47,789 bases of DNA. Origin: an uncultured Prevotella sp. GTDB taxonomy: Bacteria; Bacteroidota; Bacteroidia; Bacteroidales; Bacteroidaceae. The stretch is from assembly GCA_905233425.1 (NCBI GenBank), contig CAJOEC010000087.1, positions 1 to 47,789 of the forward strand, in the 5' to 3' direction. The position numbers were made by a program, and so were the translations under genes. The notes below the pieces were generated by a model. It saw nothing but the letters and a program-made list of their open reading frames with translations, was not told the origin of the DNA and searched no databases. The stretch's first letter is position 1, and every line of letters begins with the position of its first letter. Shown one piece after another: positions 17,901 to 27,174 of this stretch.

Positions 17901-19685
17901 ATGAAGAAGTATTTTTTTTTGTTATTATGTTTTTTCTCTTTTGCTGCCAATGCTGACGACGGCAATCCCTTTTTTGAATTAAATTCAAAGCGACTTGTTC
18001 TTGGCTATACTGATAGAGAAGGAGGTGGCAGCATTGGGGGGTGTACCAGTCAGGCCATTATGTTCCCTGCAGAGCGGATGGAACGTTTGAAGGGAAATCA
18101 GATTACTCATGTCAGATTTGTTGTATGGAGAGGAGAAGAACATGCAAATATGAAATTTTGGATAGGAACAGCCTTAGACAAGCGTGACATAATCGTCCAG
18201 AATATAACGGACTTCAATGAAGATGGATGGACAGAAGTGGCCCTCGAACAGCCCTATACCATAACTGGTGACAGTATTTTTGTTGGTGTTGATGATGATG
18301 ACGCTTTCAATCTTCTAAAATGGGATGCTTATGCAGAAAATGAAGTTGGAGCTTTATTTTACCGCGATGGCAAATGGGATACATCCGAAGGGACTTGGTT
18401 GATTCAATGTTTGGTAGAAGGTGAAACTATACCTCAAAAAGACATTCATCTTGTAGGATTAGCTGGATCGCCATACAAAAATACAATCAAATTAGGAGAA
18501 GTATATGAATGTACGCTAAAACTAAGAAATTGGGGGAGCATGCCTATAGAAAAATTTGAGATGCAAGCCCTGTTGGATGGAATTGAGGCGGAGTGCTCTA
18601 CAAAATGGTATCAACATATAGTCAGGGGTGCAGGTACCCAAGAAATAACACTCCTTGTTACACCCAGTAAAAGTACAATAATCGGTAACCATAAATTGAC
18701 CATCAAGCCCAAGTCACTGAATGGCGAAGCGTATGAGTATTCTAAAGCGCCTAAAGAGGTGGCTATGAAAGTATGTGAGCATGATATGGGAAGACAAAAG
18801 GTGCTGGTCCAGGTTTATACAGGGCAAAGGTGTGGCTATTGTGCTGAATTCGATGAGGAGGTTGAGCAAAAGATGAAAGAGCGTGACGATCTTGTGCTTG
18901 TATCCATACATTCTACTTTTTATAGTGGAAAGGAGTTTCGCTGTGAGGCTAACGATTGTTACGAGTCTATGTTATTTAGTGGTGGTATTCCGGATGTTGA
19001 TTTAAATCGTAGTATAGAGCAGACTCCATATAATTATCGTACATACAGGATGGAATATGAATTGGATGTTGCGAAGGCTCAACCATCGTTAGCCAACGTG
19101 AATATTATAAGTTCATATAATGAAAATAATAATACGGTTGATATTACTGTTAGCGGAGAACGCAACGAGGATTTTGTTCCTTGCGAGGAATGGACTAATC
19201 TGACAGTTCTGTTGGTTGAAGATAATGTGTTGGGTTATCAGATTAGTTCCGAATTAAGTCCCAATTATCCTCATAATGGCGTGATTCGCAGCAACGTGTC
19301 AGCCGTTTGGGGCGACTTAGTGGAATGGAACGGTGACAAGTATGAGATGCACTATTCAGCCATTCTGAATAATGCATGGAACAAGGATAACCTACGCATT
19401 GTGGCGTTTCTCAGCAAGCCATTCACAGGTGATAATTATGATGAGATAAATGTGGTGAACTGTAATGAGCTGTATCTGAAGGATGAACAAACAGGTATTC
19501 ACGTAGGCGACGTAAACGTCGATGGAGCAGTAGACGTGGCTGACATCGCAACCATCATCTCCGTCATGGCCAACGGGGGCGCAAGCGGCTCGCTTGCGGA
19601 CAAGGCCGACGTCAACGGCGACGGCACCGTCGACGTGGCCGACATCGCAACCGTCATCTCTATCATGACCGGTACTGTCAAATAA
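17901..19685 (+). CDS. Omp28-related secreted protein with thioredoxin-like CxxC site and dockerin repeats
   Basis: A 594-residue exported protein (MKKYFFLLLCFFSFAANA signal). The central region has QVYTGQRCGYCAEFDEE near residue 311, a CGYC thioredoxin-like site, and then the surface-protein signature GGIPDVDLNR; this is the Omp28-related outer-membrane protein family. The last 60 residues are two dockerin-like repeats (DVNVDGAVDVADIA and DVNGDGTVDVADIA). The body is AT-rich, but the dockerin DNA (from about 19495) is GC-rich, which points to a swapped-in terminal module. It has its own structured leader. Substrate and partner are unknown. Confidence 0.8.
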   Translation: MKKYFFLLLCFFSFAANADDGNPFFELNSKRLVLGYTDREGGGSIGGCTSQAIMFPAERMERLKGNQITHVRFVVWRGEEHANMKFWIGTALDKRDIIVQNITDFNEDGWTEVALEQPYTITGDSIFVGVDDDDAFNLLKWDAYAENEVGALFYRDGKWDTSEGTWLIQCLVEGETIPQKDIHLVGLAGSPYKNTIKLGEVYECTLKLRNWGSMPIEKFEMQALLDGIEAECSTKWYQHIVRGAGTQEITLLVTPSKSTIIGNHKLTIKPKSLNGEAYEYSKAPKEVAMKVCEHDMGRQKVLVQVYTGQRCGYCAEFDEEVEQKMKERDDLVLVSIHSTFYSGKEFRCEANDCYESMLFSGGIPDVDLNRSIEQTPYNYRTYRMEYELDVAKAQPSLANVNIISSYNENNNTVDITVSGERNEDFVPCEEWTNLTVLLVEDNVLGYQISSELSPNYPHNGVIRSNVSAVWGDLVEWNGDKYEMHYSAILNNAWNKDNLRIVAFLSKPFTGDNYDEINVVNCNELYLKDEQTGIHVGDVNVDGAVDVADIATIISVMANGGASGSLADKADVNGDGTVDVADIATVISIMTGTVK

Positions 19686-19760
19686 GCCCCTATGAAATAT
19701 CGACACAGGCAAATAATAGCATTCAGGCGGCCACAACAGGCCGCCTATCCTTTTGTCAAG

Positions 19761-19885
19761 AATCAGCGGGGGCGGTTCTCCTTGATTACATTTCCCCAAA
19801 ATCATGTGGAGGTCATAAAGGCTTCCACCTTTTTTATTACACCAGCCTGCAACCCCTCTATCGCGTCCGTTAGACCCTCCAGCAT
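19761..19885 (+). repeat. About 120-bp dispersed element, copy A
   Basis: Starts ATCAGCGGGGGCGGTTCTCC, contains ATGTGGAGGTCA and GGCTTCCAC, and ends near ATCGCGTCCGTTA. Copies occur at 24761-24885 (same strand) and 42061-42137 (opposite strand). The GGGGxCGGTTC start resembles REP-type ends moved by RAYT transposases; this is inference. No transposase is seen in the window. Confidence 0.75.
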
Positions 19886-19978
19886 ATTTGCAAAAGACAA
19901 TTATGGCATATTAAAGCATAAAAAAATTGGCAGTTGTTCATTAATTGATAAACTTTGCGCCGTCAATATACTATATGG

Positions 19979-20188
19979 ATGGAAAAACTACGCACGATAA
20001 AGCTTTTCAAGAACTACTACAAGGAGTTCTATGTGGCGCAGACCAAGACGGTACGCGATAAGATTAACTCTGTCCTGAAGCTTGTGGAATCGCAAAGAAT
20101 AATACCGAAGAAATTCTTCAGGATTATTGAGGGGTCGGATGTTATTTAGGAAATCAAGGTGGAGATAGAAAGCAAAGAGGCAAAATAA
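19979..20188 (+). pseudogene. HigB-type toxin remnant with internal deletion and stop
   Basis: MEKLRTIKLFKNYYKEFYVAQ and FFRIIEGSD match the first half of the intact toxin at 25049 (YFKEFKRTV, YFRSVEGV). The frame then meets TAG at 20147-20149, and continues in frame with EIKVEIESKEAK to a TAA that overlaps the next ATG (TAATG at 20186-20190). The middle, which should contain the EIRV...YRVFCCFD and KKTQKTP motifs, is gone. The next gene, an XRE antitoxin, is intact. Confidence 0.65.
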
Positions 20189-20499
20189 TGGACGCAAAGA
20201 AAAAAGAAGCAATAATGAAGTGCAGCAGCTTTGATGAGTTGCTCAATGCAGAGTATGGTGAACGTGGAACGGAAGCTCGTGAAGCCTTTGAGGCAGAGGC
20301 AGAGACGTTCTGCTTGGCTGAATGTTTGAAGGAACAGCGCCGTCTTGCAGGACTTACGCAAGAGCAGCTTGCCACAAAGATTGGCACCAAGAAGAGCTAT
20401 ATATCGAAGATAGAGAATGGCCACGCCGACGTTCAGCTCTCCACCCTTTTCCGCATCTTTTCAGGGTTGGGAAGACGTGTTTCGCTTACTGTATTATAG
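20188..20499 (+). CDS. XRE-family antitoxin (HigA-like)
   Basis: A 103-residue protein with a C-terminal helix-turn-helix: RLAGLTQEQLATKIGTKKSY, then ISKIENGHADVQLSTLFRIF. It is a close paralogue of the antitoxin at 25407, with the same ending (RVSLTVL against RVSLSVL). It should bind its own promoter and neutralise the HigB-type toxin, which here is reduced to a remnant overlapping by TAATG. A second, different XRE gene begins 1 bp after its stop. Confidence 0.85.
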   Translation: MDAKKKEAIMKCSSFDELLNAEYGERGTEAREAFEAEAETFCLAECLKEQRRLAGLTQEQLATKIGTKKSYISKIENGHADVQLSTLFRIFSGLGRRVSLTVL

Positions 20500-20500
20500 A

Positions 20501-20803
20501 ATGAGTAACAGAACGACCACACACCCAGGAGATGTACTGAAAGAGGAACTGGAGGCAAGAGGCATTTCACAGAAGAAATTTGCGGAAGTGCTGTCTATCC
20601 CATACACTCAGCTCAACGAGATACTGAATGGCAAACGGCCCGTCACGACCGACTTTGCTCTGATGATGGAGGCTGCCCTGGGCATCAATCCAGAGCTGCT
20701 AACCAACATGCAGATGCGCTATAATATGTCGGTGGCACGCCAGAAGAAAAGTCTCCTCGCCAGACTTGTTGACATCAAACGTGCATGCGCTGCAGTGTTT
20801 TAG
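20501..20803 (+). CDS. HigA-family addiction-module antidote protein
   Basis: A 100-residue XRE protein: THPGDVLKEELEARGISQKK is the classic HigA/VapA start, followed by FAEVLSIPYTQLNEILNGKR and PVTTDFALMMEAALGINPEL. It starts at ATG 20501, one base after the previous stop, so the two XRE genes form an operon. It has no HigB of its own type next to it. Its 3' end overlaps the convergent Thg1-like gene by 4 bp. Confidence 0.8.
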   Translation: MSNRTTTHPGDVLKEELEARGISQKKFAEVLSIPYTQLNEILNGKRPVTTDFALMMEAALGINPELLTNMQMRYNMSVARQKKSLLARLVDIKRACAAVF

Positions 20804-21579
20804 GATGGAAAAACTGACGATGCCTTTTCTATTATGCTACTGATCAGGCGCGAGTATTCCTGGCCTGTGGGCAGGTCCATATCGATGTGCAACGTGCGTC
20901 GCGTGCAGACGGTCGTTTCCTGGGTCATGGGGTTGTAACCTTGACGCTGTTCGTCGCGGTAGTATATGCCCACACCCCGCTTTTGCCAAAGGGGGAGGTC
21001 GTTGTAGTTGATGCCTCTTTGGAAAAGCAGCTCGTTCTTCTCGCTGTTCGATATTCCTGACATCCTTTTCTGTGCTTCGTCTGCCGGTACGCCCTCTTTG
21101 CGCAGCATCCAGTAGCAGTGGGAGTTCAGGGAGTTGCGGTGGGCATCCTCCTGTCGCCAGCGGAAATAGTCCACCACGTTCTCTATTGTGGGAAGGGGCA
21201 CGAGCCTGTTGTCGAACACTGCGGCCCTTCCCGTGTGCATAGAGAAGGCCACCGAGGCCTCTGCGGCCAGGATGGAGAGCAACTTTCGCTCCTTCCTGCC
21301 GAAAGTGTCGTCCTTCAGGTGGAACAGCAGCGATATCTCATCGCTCTGCGTGTAGCCATATATCATGCGGAAGCCGCAATCCATCAGGTGCCGGGTGGTT
21401 GCAGTCATGGCATCGCGGAAGGTTCTGTCGAAAGGCTTCTCCAGGTTCCACTCCTTCTTGGTCAGTCGTGTGAATCCGTGGCCGTCAAGGCGAGCCACGA
21501 CGTATATCCCTTCGAGTATCGTCCTGTCAAGCGACTGCTCGAAGCGGCGCATCTGTCTGTCAAGTGTGTCAAAGTCCAT
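20800..21579 (-). CDS. thg1: Thg1-like tRNA 3'-5' polymerase / tRNA(His) guanylyltransferase
   Basis: A 259-residue Thg1-superfamily protein. The metal-binding acidic residues are in ARLDGHGFTRLTKK and YTQSDEISLLF, followed by VFDNRLVPLP and WRQEDAHRNSLNSHCYW. The HRNSLN form of the last motif, where eukaryotic Thg1 has HINNLYN, fits bacterial Thg1-like proteins that repair 5'-truncated tRNAs by adding nucleotides in the 3'-to-5' direction. I chose the start MDFDTLDRQ, 24 bp downstream of a TAATTTTG element (21603-21610); the longer frame would begin upstream of the promoter. It is uncommon in bacteria. It is divergent from the phosphoribosyltransferase-like gene, with which it may share a regulatory region. 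Confidence 0.9.
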   Translation of the reverse strand: MDFDTLDRQMRRFEQSLDRTILEGIYVVARLDGHGFTRLTKKEWNLEKPFDRTFRDAMTATTRHLMDCGFRMIYGYTQSDEISLLFHLKDDTFGRKERKLLSILAAEASVAFSMHTGRAAVFDNRLVPLPTIENVVDYFRWRQEDAHRNSLNSHCYWMLRKEGVPADEAQKRMSGISNSEKNELLFQRGINYNDLPLWQKRGVGIYYRDEQRQGYNPMTQETTVCTRRTLHIDMDLPTGQEYSRLISSIIEKASSVFPS

Positions 21580-21602
21580 AGCAAAGGAAATATAATTGAC
21601 TG

Positions 21603-21610
21603 CAAAATTA
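21603..21610 (-). promoter_or_regulatory. -7 element for the Thg1-like gene
   Basis: Read on the minus strand this is TAATTTTG (TAnnTTTG), 24 bp upstream of the MDFD start codon. It supports the shorter start. Confidence 0.55.
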
Positions 21611-21672
21611 AAAAGAAAACATGAGAAATGCAAATAATATGAAGAAAGTTTGTTGATTAAATAATAAATGCT

Positions 21673-21680
21673 TAATTTTG
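21673..21680 (+). promoter_or_regulatory. -7 element for the phosphoribosyltransferase-like gene
   Basis: TAATTTTG lies 28 bp before ATG 21708. Together with 21603-21610 it forms a divergent promoter pair 63 bp apart. Confidence 0.55.
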
Positions 21681-21707
21681 CACACGTGTATTTAATGACT
21701 AAACATT

Positions 21708-22511
21708 ATGGGCGTAACATTCGACAATAAGGAGCAGCGTTTTGTGTTCGACTTTGAACACGACGGGAAGGATGACATCGTCAGCCTTACAGGCGAGGGC
21801 TATCAGGTGGAAGCATTCGGAAGATGCTTTTACTATGGCTATGAGTTTTCCGATCAGGTCGATGGCAACGTCCGCTCGGCTTTCATCAAGCACGTTAAGT
21901 TTACTGAAGACTTGCAGAACAATCCAGACTTGACACATTTCATCAAGAAAGCCATAGACAACCTCAACCGCCGCATCAACCTCTACGACTATAATCTTGT
22001 GGTAATGCCTGAGTCGTCGAGCAGGGTTAACCAGTACATGCTGCGCTACATCTACCGCTTTGCCCAGCCGATGCTGAGAAAGATGGAGTTGGTGAAATCT
22101 CTTCCTGCAAGCATCTCTTTCGATATGGATGCCTACGAGCAGTCGTATCTTAATGATGTCCTGGAGAATGGCCGTCCGCGATATACTCAGGCACAGAAGG
22201 ACGAGGTGAAGCAGTCGATAGCAAAGATGCTCGACTTGATTCACCAGAAAGACTATTTCACCATAGCCCGTGACGTAAAGAAAAGCCGTTTCCGCCCATA
22301 CATGATGAATTTCCTTCGTTTTGCCACGGAGCAGGACAAGGAGTTGTGTGCCACTATACGTAAGCAGAACATCCTTGTGATGGATGACGTGACGACAAGT
22401 GGCTCAACGCTGAACGAGGTGCTGAGAGCCCTCCGTATTCTCAATGACGACAACGAGATAACAATCTTCAGCCTGATAGGCCGTAAAGACCTGATGGCTG
22501 AGACCATGTAG
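21708..22511 (+). CDS. Phosphoribosyltransferase-domain protein
   Basis: A 267-residue soluble protein. The PRPP-binding loop is clear near residues 222-236: ILVMDDVTTSGSTLNEVLRA, the type I PRTase signature of two acidic residues followed by a small-residue T/S-G-S/T turn. The rest (DLTHFIKKAIDNLNRRINLY, VVMPESSSRVNQ) resembles ComF-like or uncharacterised Bacteroidota PRTases. The substrate cannot be inferred. It is divergent from the Thg1-like gene, so a link to tRNA or nucleotide repair is possible but unproven. A hairpin repeat follows its stop by 3 bp. Confidence 0.75.
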   Translation: MGVTFDNKEQRFVFDFEHDGKDDIVSLTGEGYQVEAFGRCFYYGYEFSDQVDGNVRSAFIKHVKFTEDLQNNPDLTHFIKKAIDNLNRRINLYDYNLVVMPESSSRVNQYMLRYIYRFAQPMLRKMELVKSLPASISFDMDAYEQSYLNDVLENGRPRYTQAQKDEVKQSIAKMLDLIHQKDYFTIARDVKKSRFRPYMMNFLRFATEQDKELCATIRKQNILVMDDVTTSGSTLNEVLRALRILNDDNEITIFSLIGRKDLMAETM

Positions 22512-22514
22512 CGC

Positions 22515-22560
22515 CCTCTCTCATCTCCACCTCCCCCGACGGTGGCAGACTACACATTAG
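22515..22560. repeat. CTCTCATCTCCACC hairpin repeat, copy 2
   Basis: Second copy of the element at 17619-17663, with hairpin CCACC...GGTGG and the same CTACACATTA end. It lies between two convergent genes, as a shared terminator would. Confidence 0.65.
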
Positions 22561-22573
22561 TCGAGCAAATTAC

Positions 22574-24415
<1,842 letters not shown>

Positions 24416-24438
24416 ATCTCTTCTTGATTGATTTGGGG

Positions 24439-24446
24439 CAAAATTA
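24439..24446 (-). promoter_or_regulatory. -7 element for the pRiA4b ORF-3-like gene
   Basis: Minus-strand TAATTTTG, 24 bp upstream of the ATG at 24415. Confidence 0.55.
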
Positions 24447-24489
24447 CAAATAATTTCTGTAAAAGCATTCCTTTTTCAGAATTATTTGC

Positions 24490-24497
24490 TAAATTTG
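24490..24497 (+). promoter_or_regulatory. Orphan plus-strand -7 element (TAAATTTG)
   Basis: TAAATTTGCACC is a good Bacteroidota -7 element divergent from the one at 24439-24446, but no gene follows it: the nearest plus-strand gene is at 25049 and has its own promoter. It may be the relic of a lost gene or drive an unannotated RNA. Confidence 0.4.
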
Positions 24498-24642
24498 CAC
24501 CCCAAATGACAATTAACCGGAAGTTGAACCCTTAAAAACTGATTTGCCAATGACATAGAAAACAGAACGAACAACGCTTTCCGACCTGTTAGCAGAGGCT
24601 CAGCCTCGCAAGGTCACAGAGATTTTAATTTACAACATTATT

Positions 24643-24674
24643 AACTTACAGATTAGCGTTTCTGTTCGTACTTT
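24643..24674. repeat. 32-bp dispersed repeat, copy 2
   Basis: Identical to 17673-17704 over 32 bp. Here no structured leader or gene follows directly, so this copy looks like a fragment of a larger duplicated unit. Confidence 0.75.
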
Positions 24675-24760
24675 CTATTATCTGTGAACATGTCCTAAAT
24701 TATCAACGTGAACGGTTCTCGTGCCTGTTCCCATGGCCTTTAGCGTCAATGGGTCATGAG

Positions 24761-24885
24761 ATCAGCGGGGACGGTTCTCCTTGATTTCTTTTCCCAACAT
24801 TATGTGGAGGTCACAACGGCTTCCACATTTTTAATACAATAGTCCGCGGCATCCTCTATCGCGTCCGTTAATCCCTGAATATCAG
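24761..24885 (+). repeat. About 120-bp dispersed element, copy B
   Basis: ATCAGCGGGGACGGTTCTCC to about ATCGCGTCCGTTAATCC, the same order of blocks as copy A at 19761. The gene-free stretch from 24416 to 25048 is largely made of this element, the 32-bp repeat and the hairpin repeat that follows. Confidence 0.75.
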
Positions 24886-24956
24886 CATTTGTAATGCTAA
24901 ACCAAAAAAGCCGATGGCTTCCTATCCCGCGAGCGTAGGCCATCGGCTTATAAGGA
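24885..24956. repeat. Direct repeat with hairpin, left of toxin-antitoxin module
   Basis: GCATTTGTAATGCTAAACC is followed by a perfect 11-bp stem, AAGCCGATGGC (24908-24918) with GCCATCGGCTT (24939-24949), and CCCGCGAGCG in the loop. A similar unit lies at 25722-25795, on the other side of the HigB/XRE genes. Confidence 0.75.
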
Positions 24957-24999
24957 AATGTTAAAAAAGAGCGTCACGTCGTATTTTTTCTGCGAATTA

Positions 25000-25031
25000 T
25001 TTGGCGGATGTTTACTAATTCGTTACCTTTG
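25000..25031 (+). promoter_or_regulatory. Promoter of the HigB/XRE module
   Basis: TTTG (25000-25003) and TACCTTTG (25024-25031) with a 20-bp spacer are a good Bacteroidota promoter, ending 17 bp before the toxin ATG. Confidence 0.65.
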
Positions 25032-25048
25032 CACAATTAAATGATATT

Positions 25049-25405
25049 ATGCCCAAAAGAAACTACATAAGAACCATTGTCGCCTACAAGGATTACTTCA
25101 AGGAGTTTAAAAGGACAGTCTCACAACAAGTAATAGACAAGTTCTATGAGATATTCCTTTACATAATGACGCTTGAGTCCATACCGGCCGTGTACTTCCG
25201 TTCGGTGGAGGGCGTAAGGGGGCTTTTTGAAATACGTGTAGAGGAAGAAGGCAACATCTATCGGGTGTTCTGCTGCTTTGACAACGGCAACATTGTCGTC
25301 CTGTTCAATGCATTCCATAAGAAAACGCAAAAGACCCCTCAAGGCGAGATAAAGAAAGCAAAGCGAATAATGAATGAATATTTTAAAGAAAAGGAAGGAT
25401 TATAA
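25049..25405 (+). CDS. HigB/RelE-superfamily toxin (phage Gp49-like)
   Basis: A 118-residue basic protein: YIRTIVAYKDYFKEFKRTVS, YFRSVEGVRGLFEIRVEEEG, NIYRVFCCFDNGNIVVLFNA and the KKTQKTP motif typical of the Gp49/HigB group of ribosome-dependent mRNA interferases. It is complete, in contrast with its relative at 19979. The cognate XRE antitoxin begins 1 bp after its stop, the toxin-first order of higBA loci. The pair is flanked by similar direct repeats. Confidence 0.85.
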   Translation: MPKRNYIRTIVAYKDYFKEFKRTVSQQVIDKFYEIFLYIMTLESIPAVYFRSVEGVRGLFEIRVEEEGNIYRVFCCFDNGNIVVLFNAFHKKTQKTPQGEIKKAKRIMNEYFKEKEGL

Positions 25406-25406
25406 T

Positions 25407-25715
25407 ATGACAAAAGAAGAGATGAACCGTTTGCACCTTACTCCTATAGAGGACTTCATCACCGAGGACTATGGAGAAGAGGGCACGCCAACGAGGATGG
25501 AGTTTGAAACTCGCGTCGATGCTTTTATCTTGGGGGAACGCCTGAAGGAAGAGCGTCTGAAAGTGGGTCTTACCCAGCAGCAACTCGCCGAAAAAATAGG
25601 CACGAAGAAAAGCTATATCTCCCGTGTAGAGAACGGTCATGCTGATGTGCAACTCTCCACTCTCTTCCGCATCTTTGGCGGTCTGGGTAAGCGCGTCTCA
25701 CTTTCCGTATTGTGA
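25407..25715 (+). CDS. XRE-family antitoxin (HigA-like)
   Basis: A 102-residue protein starting MTKEEMNRLHLTPIEDFITE, with helix-turn-helix VGLTQQQLAEKIGTKKSYIS followed by RVENGHADVQLSTLFRIFGG. ATG 25407 directly follows the toxin stop and is preferred over an upstream ATG that lies inside the toxin. It is closely similar to the antitoxin at 20188, so the two loci are paralogous modules about 5 kb apart and cross-regulation is possible. Confidence 0.85.
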   Translation: MTKEEMNRLHLTPIEDFITEDYGEEGTPTRMEFETRVDAFILGERLKEERLKVGLTQQQLAEKIGTKKSYISRVENGHADVQLSTLFRIFGGLGKRVSLSVL

Positions 25716-25721
25716 ATTAAA

Positions 25722-25795
25722 GCATTTGTAAAGCTAAACGAAAGTCGATGGCCTTCGCTCCCGCGAGCGCAGTCCATCGGCTTGTTATAGGATAA
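25722..25795. repeat. Direct repeat with hairpin, right of toxin-antitoxin module
   Basis: GCATTTGTAAAGCTAAACG plus a stem AAGTCGATGG/CCATCGGCTT, with an inner CGCTC/GAGCG pairing. It matches the left copy at 24885-24956 with changes that keep the stem paired, and starts 6 bp after the antitoxin stop. Confidence 0.75.
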
Positions 25796-25891
25796 GGAGT
25801 TCAGACTGCCGTTTCTTTTCCGTTTTGCCTATACGCAAAACACCTTGTGGCTGTCTGGGGCGCTGATGATACTGAGGGGTGTTGAATCAGG

Positions 25892-25975
25892 TTCACGGCG
25901 CACGCCGTGAACAATCACGGCGACCGCCACGGATATTCACGGCGGCCGCCGTGAATGTTTTTTGCGCCCGCCGTG
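25892..25975. repeat. Ladder of CACGGCG palindromes
   Basis: Three consecutive palindromes, TTCACGGCGCACGCCGTGAA, ATCACGGCGACCGCCACGGA and TTCACGGCGGCCGCCGTGAA, are followed by a half copy. Together they could form a series of strong hairpins before the sensor operon. Confidence 0.8.
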
Positions 25976-25996
25976 AAACGCGAAGGCACGGGCAAT

Positions 25997-26098
25997 CTCC
26001 CACGGAGGTGCAGTGTTTCTCCCACGGAGGTGCAGTGTTTCTCCCACGGAGGTGCAGTGTTTCTCCCACGGAGGTGCAGTGTTTCTCCCACGGAGGTA
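25997..26098. repeat. 22-bp tandem repeat, four full units and one partial
   Basis: Units start at 25997, 26019, 26041, 26063 and 26085, and read CTCCCACGGAGGTGCAGTGT plus TT. Each opens with the mini-hairpin CTCC-CAC-GGAG. The four full units are identical. GTACGCAAAACACCTTG after the array echoes CGCAAAACACCTTG at about 25836, so the block from there to 26110 has matching ends. Confidence 0.85.
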
Positions 26099-26230
26099 CG
26101 CAAAACACCTTGCTCCTATACGCAAGAAGTCCTCGACTGTACGCAAAAACAAACGTGATGTTTTTCTGTGGATTATTACTAAAATTGTTTAAAAATGGAG
26201 AGGAATGTAGAGGGATTGTTGAAAATGTCG

Positions 26231-26238
26231 TAAATTTG
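26231..26238 (+). promoter_or_regulatory. -7 element of the sensor operon (TAAATTTG)
   Basis: TAAATTTG lies 55 bp before the first sensor ATG at 26293 and is followed by a TTTGCA repeat. No good -33 box. Confidence 0.5.
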
Positions 26239-26292
26239 CATTTGCAAACAATTCAACGAACAGAATCAACCGTTATTCAGACGTATAGAACT

Positions 26293-27168
26293 ATGACAAA
26301 CAAGGTTACACGTATCATACTATTTATTGCCTTTGTGGTGATGGCGGTCGTCGTTGCCATATCCATACGGACATGCTTTAAGGCCACAGAGGCAGAGCAG
26401 CATGTGCGCTATGTGGGCATGATGAATGTGGCCTCCGAGAAGATAGCCAAGACCATCCGTGGCATGGAGATGAATGCCATGAACGTATTCGACGAGGTGG
26501 AGAAACATCTTGACTCGCCCGAGACCGTGATTGCCGCCTTGGAGAGCAAGACCAGCCTGAACCCTGAAGTGCGCGGCTATTTCGCGGCTTTCGAGCCTGA
26601 GTATTTTCCCGAGAAGGGCATCTGGTTCGAGCCATACGTGGTTCATGTGGACACCAGTGCCTTCGAGTTGCGCATGGTGGGCTCGGCCCGTCACAACTAC
26701 CACAAATCCGACTGGTATGTCCGTGCAAAGAAGGGGAACGAGAGCTTCTGGTCAGACCCCTATTACTATTATGACGGTTCGGACATCAGCGGCCACTACA
26801 CCACGTTTGTCAAGCCCGTCTTCGACAAGACAGGCCGTCTGGCCTGCGTCTGCGGTGCCGATATGACCTTCGAGTGGCTTGGCAAGGAACTGGAGCGCAT
26901 AGCCGAATCGATGAGGAAGGACCCCCTGCTAAACGAGTTCAAGAATGGTGACAATGATTTCTATATCGTAGTCATCAACGATGACGGCAGCTGCATAGCC
27001 AATCCTGAAGGAAAGAAGGTGACGCTGACGGAAGAGCAGACGGTAAAGGATTTGTCGGAAAGGAAGAGCGGCATCATTGACATGGAGGTCAATGGTGTGC
27101 CGTCTACGGTCTATTATGGTCCCATCGAGCATGTCGACTGGTCGGTGGCCATTGTTGTCGCAAAATAA
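26293..27168 (+). CDS. Membrane-anchored dCache sensor protein without output domain
   Basis: A 291-residue protein: one N-terminal membrane helix (IILFIAFVVMAVVVAISI), then a periplasmic dCache-type sensor (MVGSARHNYHKSDWYVRAKK, YYYYDGSDISGHYTTFVKPV, GADMTFEWLG, PIEHVDWSVAIVVAK). It stops at the end of the sensor, with no second helix, HAMP or kinase. ATG 26293 was chosen because it opens directly on the membrane helix; the longer frame would run through repeats and the promoter. It is first of three adjacent dCache genes (6-bp gap to the next), so it may act as a ligand-binding partner to the kinase at 28760. Confidence 0.8.
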   Translation: MTNKVTRIILFIAFVVMAVVVAISIRTCFKATEAEQHVRYVGMMNVASEKIAKTIRGMEMNAMNVFDEVEKHLDSPETVIAALESKTSLNPEVRGYFAAFEPEYFPEKGIWFEPYVVHVDTSAFELRMVGSARHNYHKSDWYVRAKKGNESFWSDPYYYYDGSDISGHYTTFVKPVFDKTGRLACVCGADMTFEWLGKELERIAESMRKDPLLNEFKNGDNDFYIVVINDDGSCIANPEGKKVTLTEEQTVKDLSERKSGIIDMEVNGVPSTVYYGPIEHVDWSVAIVVAK

Positions 27169-27174
27169 GATGTT

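Noticed and set aside
19692..20000. A 102-codon plus-strand frame after the Omp28-like gene
   Set aside because: It reads through the dispersed 120-bp element and has no separate conservation signal.
25997..26098. Possible CRISPR array (22-bp repeats)
   Set aside because: The units are contiguous with no unique spacers, and no cas genes are present.
25879..26292. Longer N-terminus for the first dCache sensor
   Set aside because: The upstream codons lie in the palindrome ladder, the 22-bp tandem repeats and the promoter; ATG 26293 opens directly on the membrane helix.
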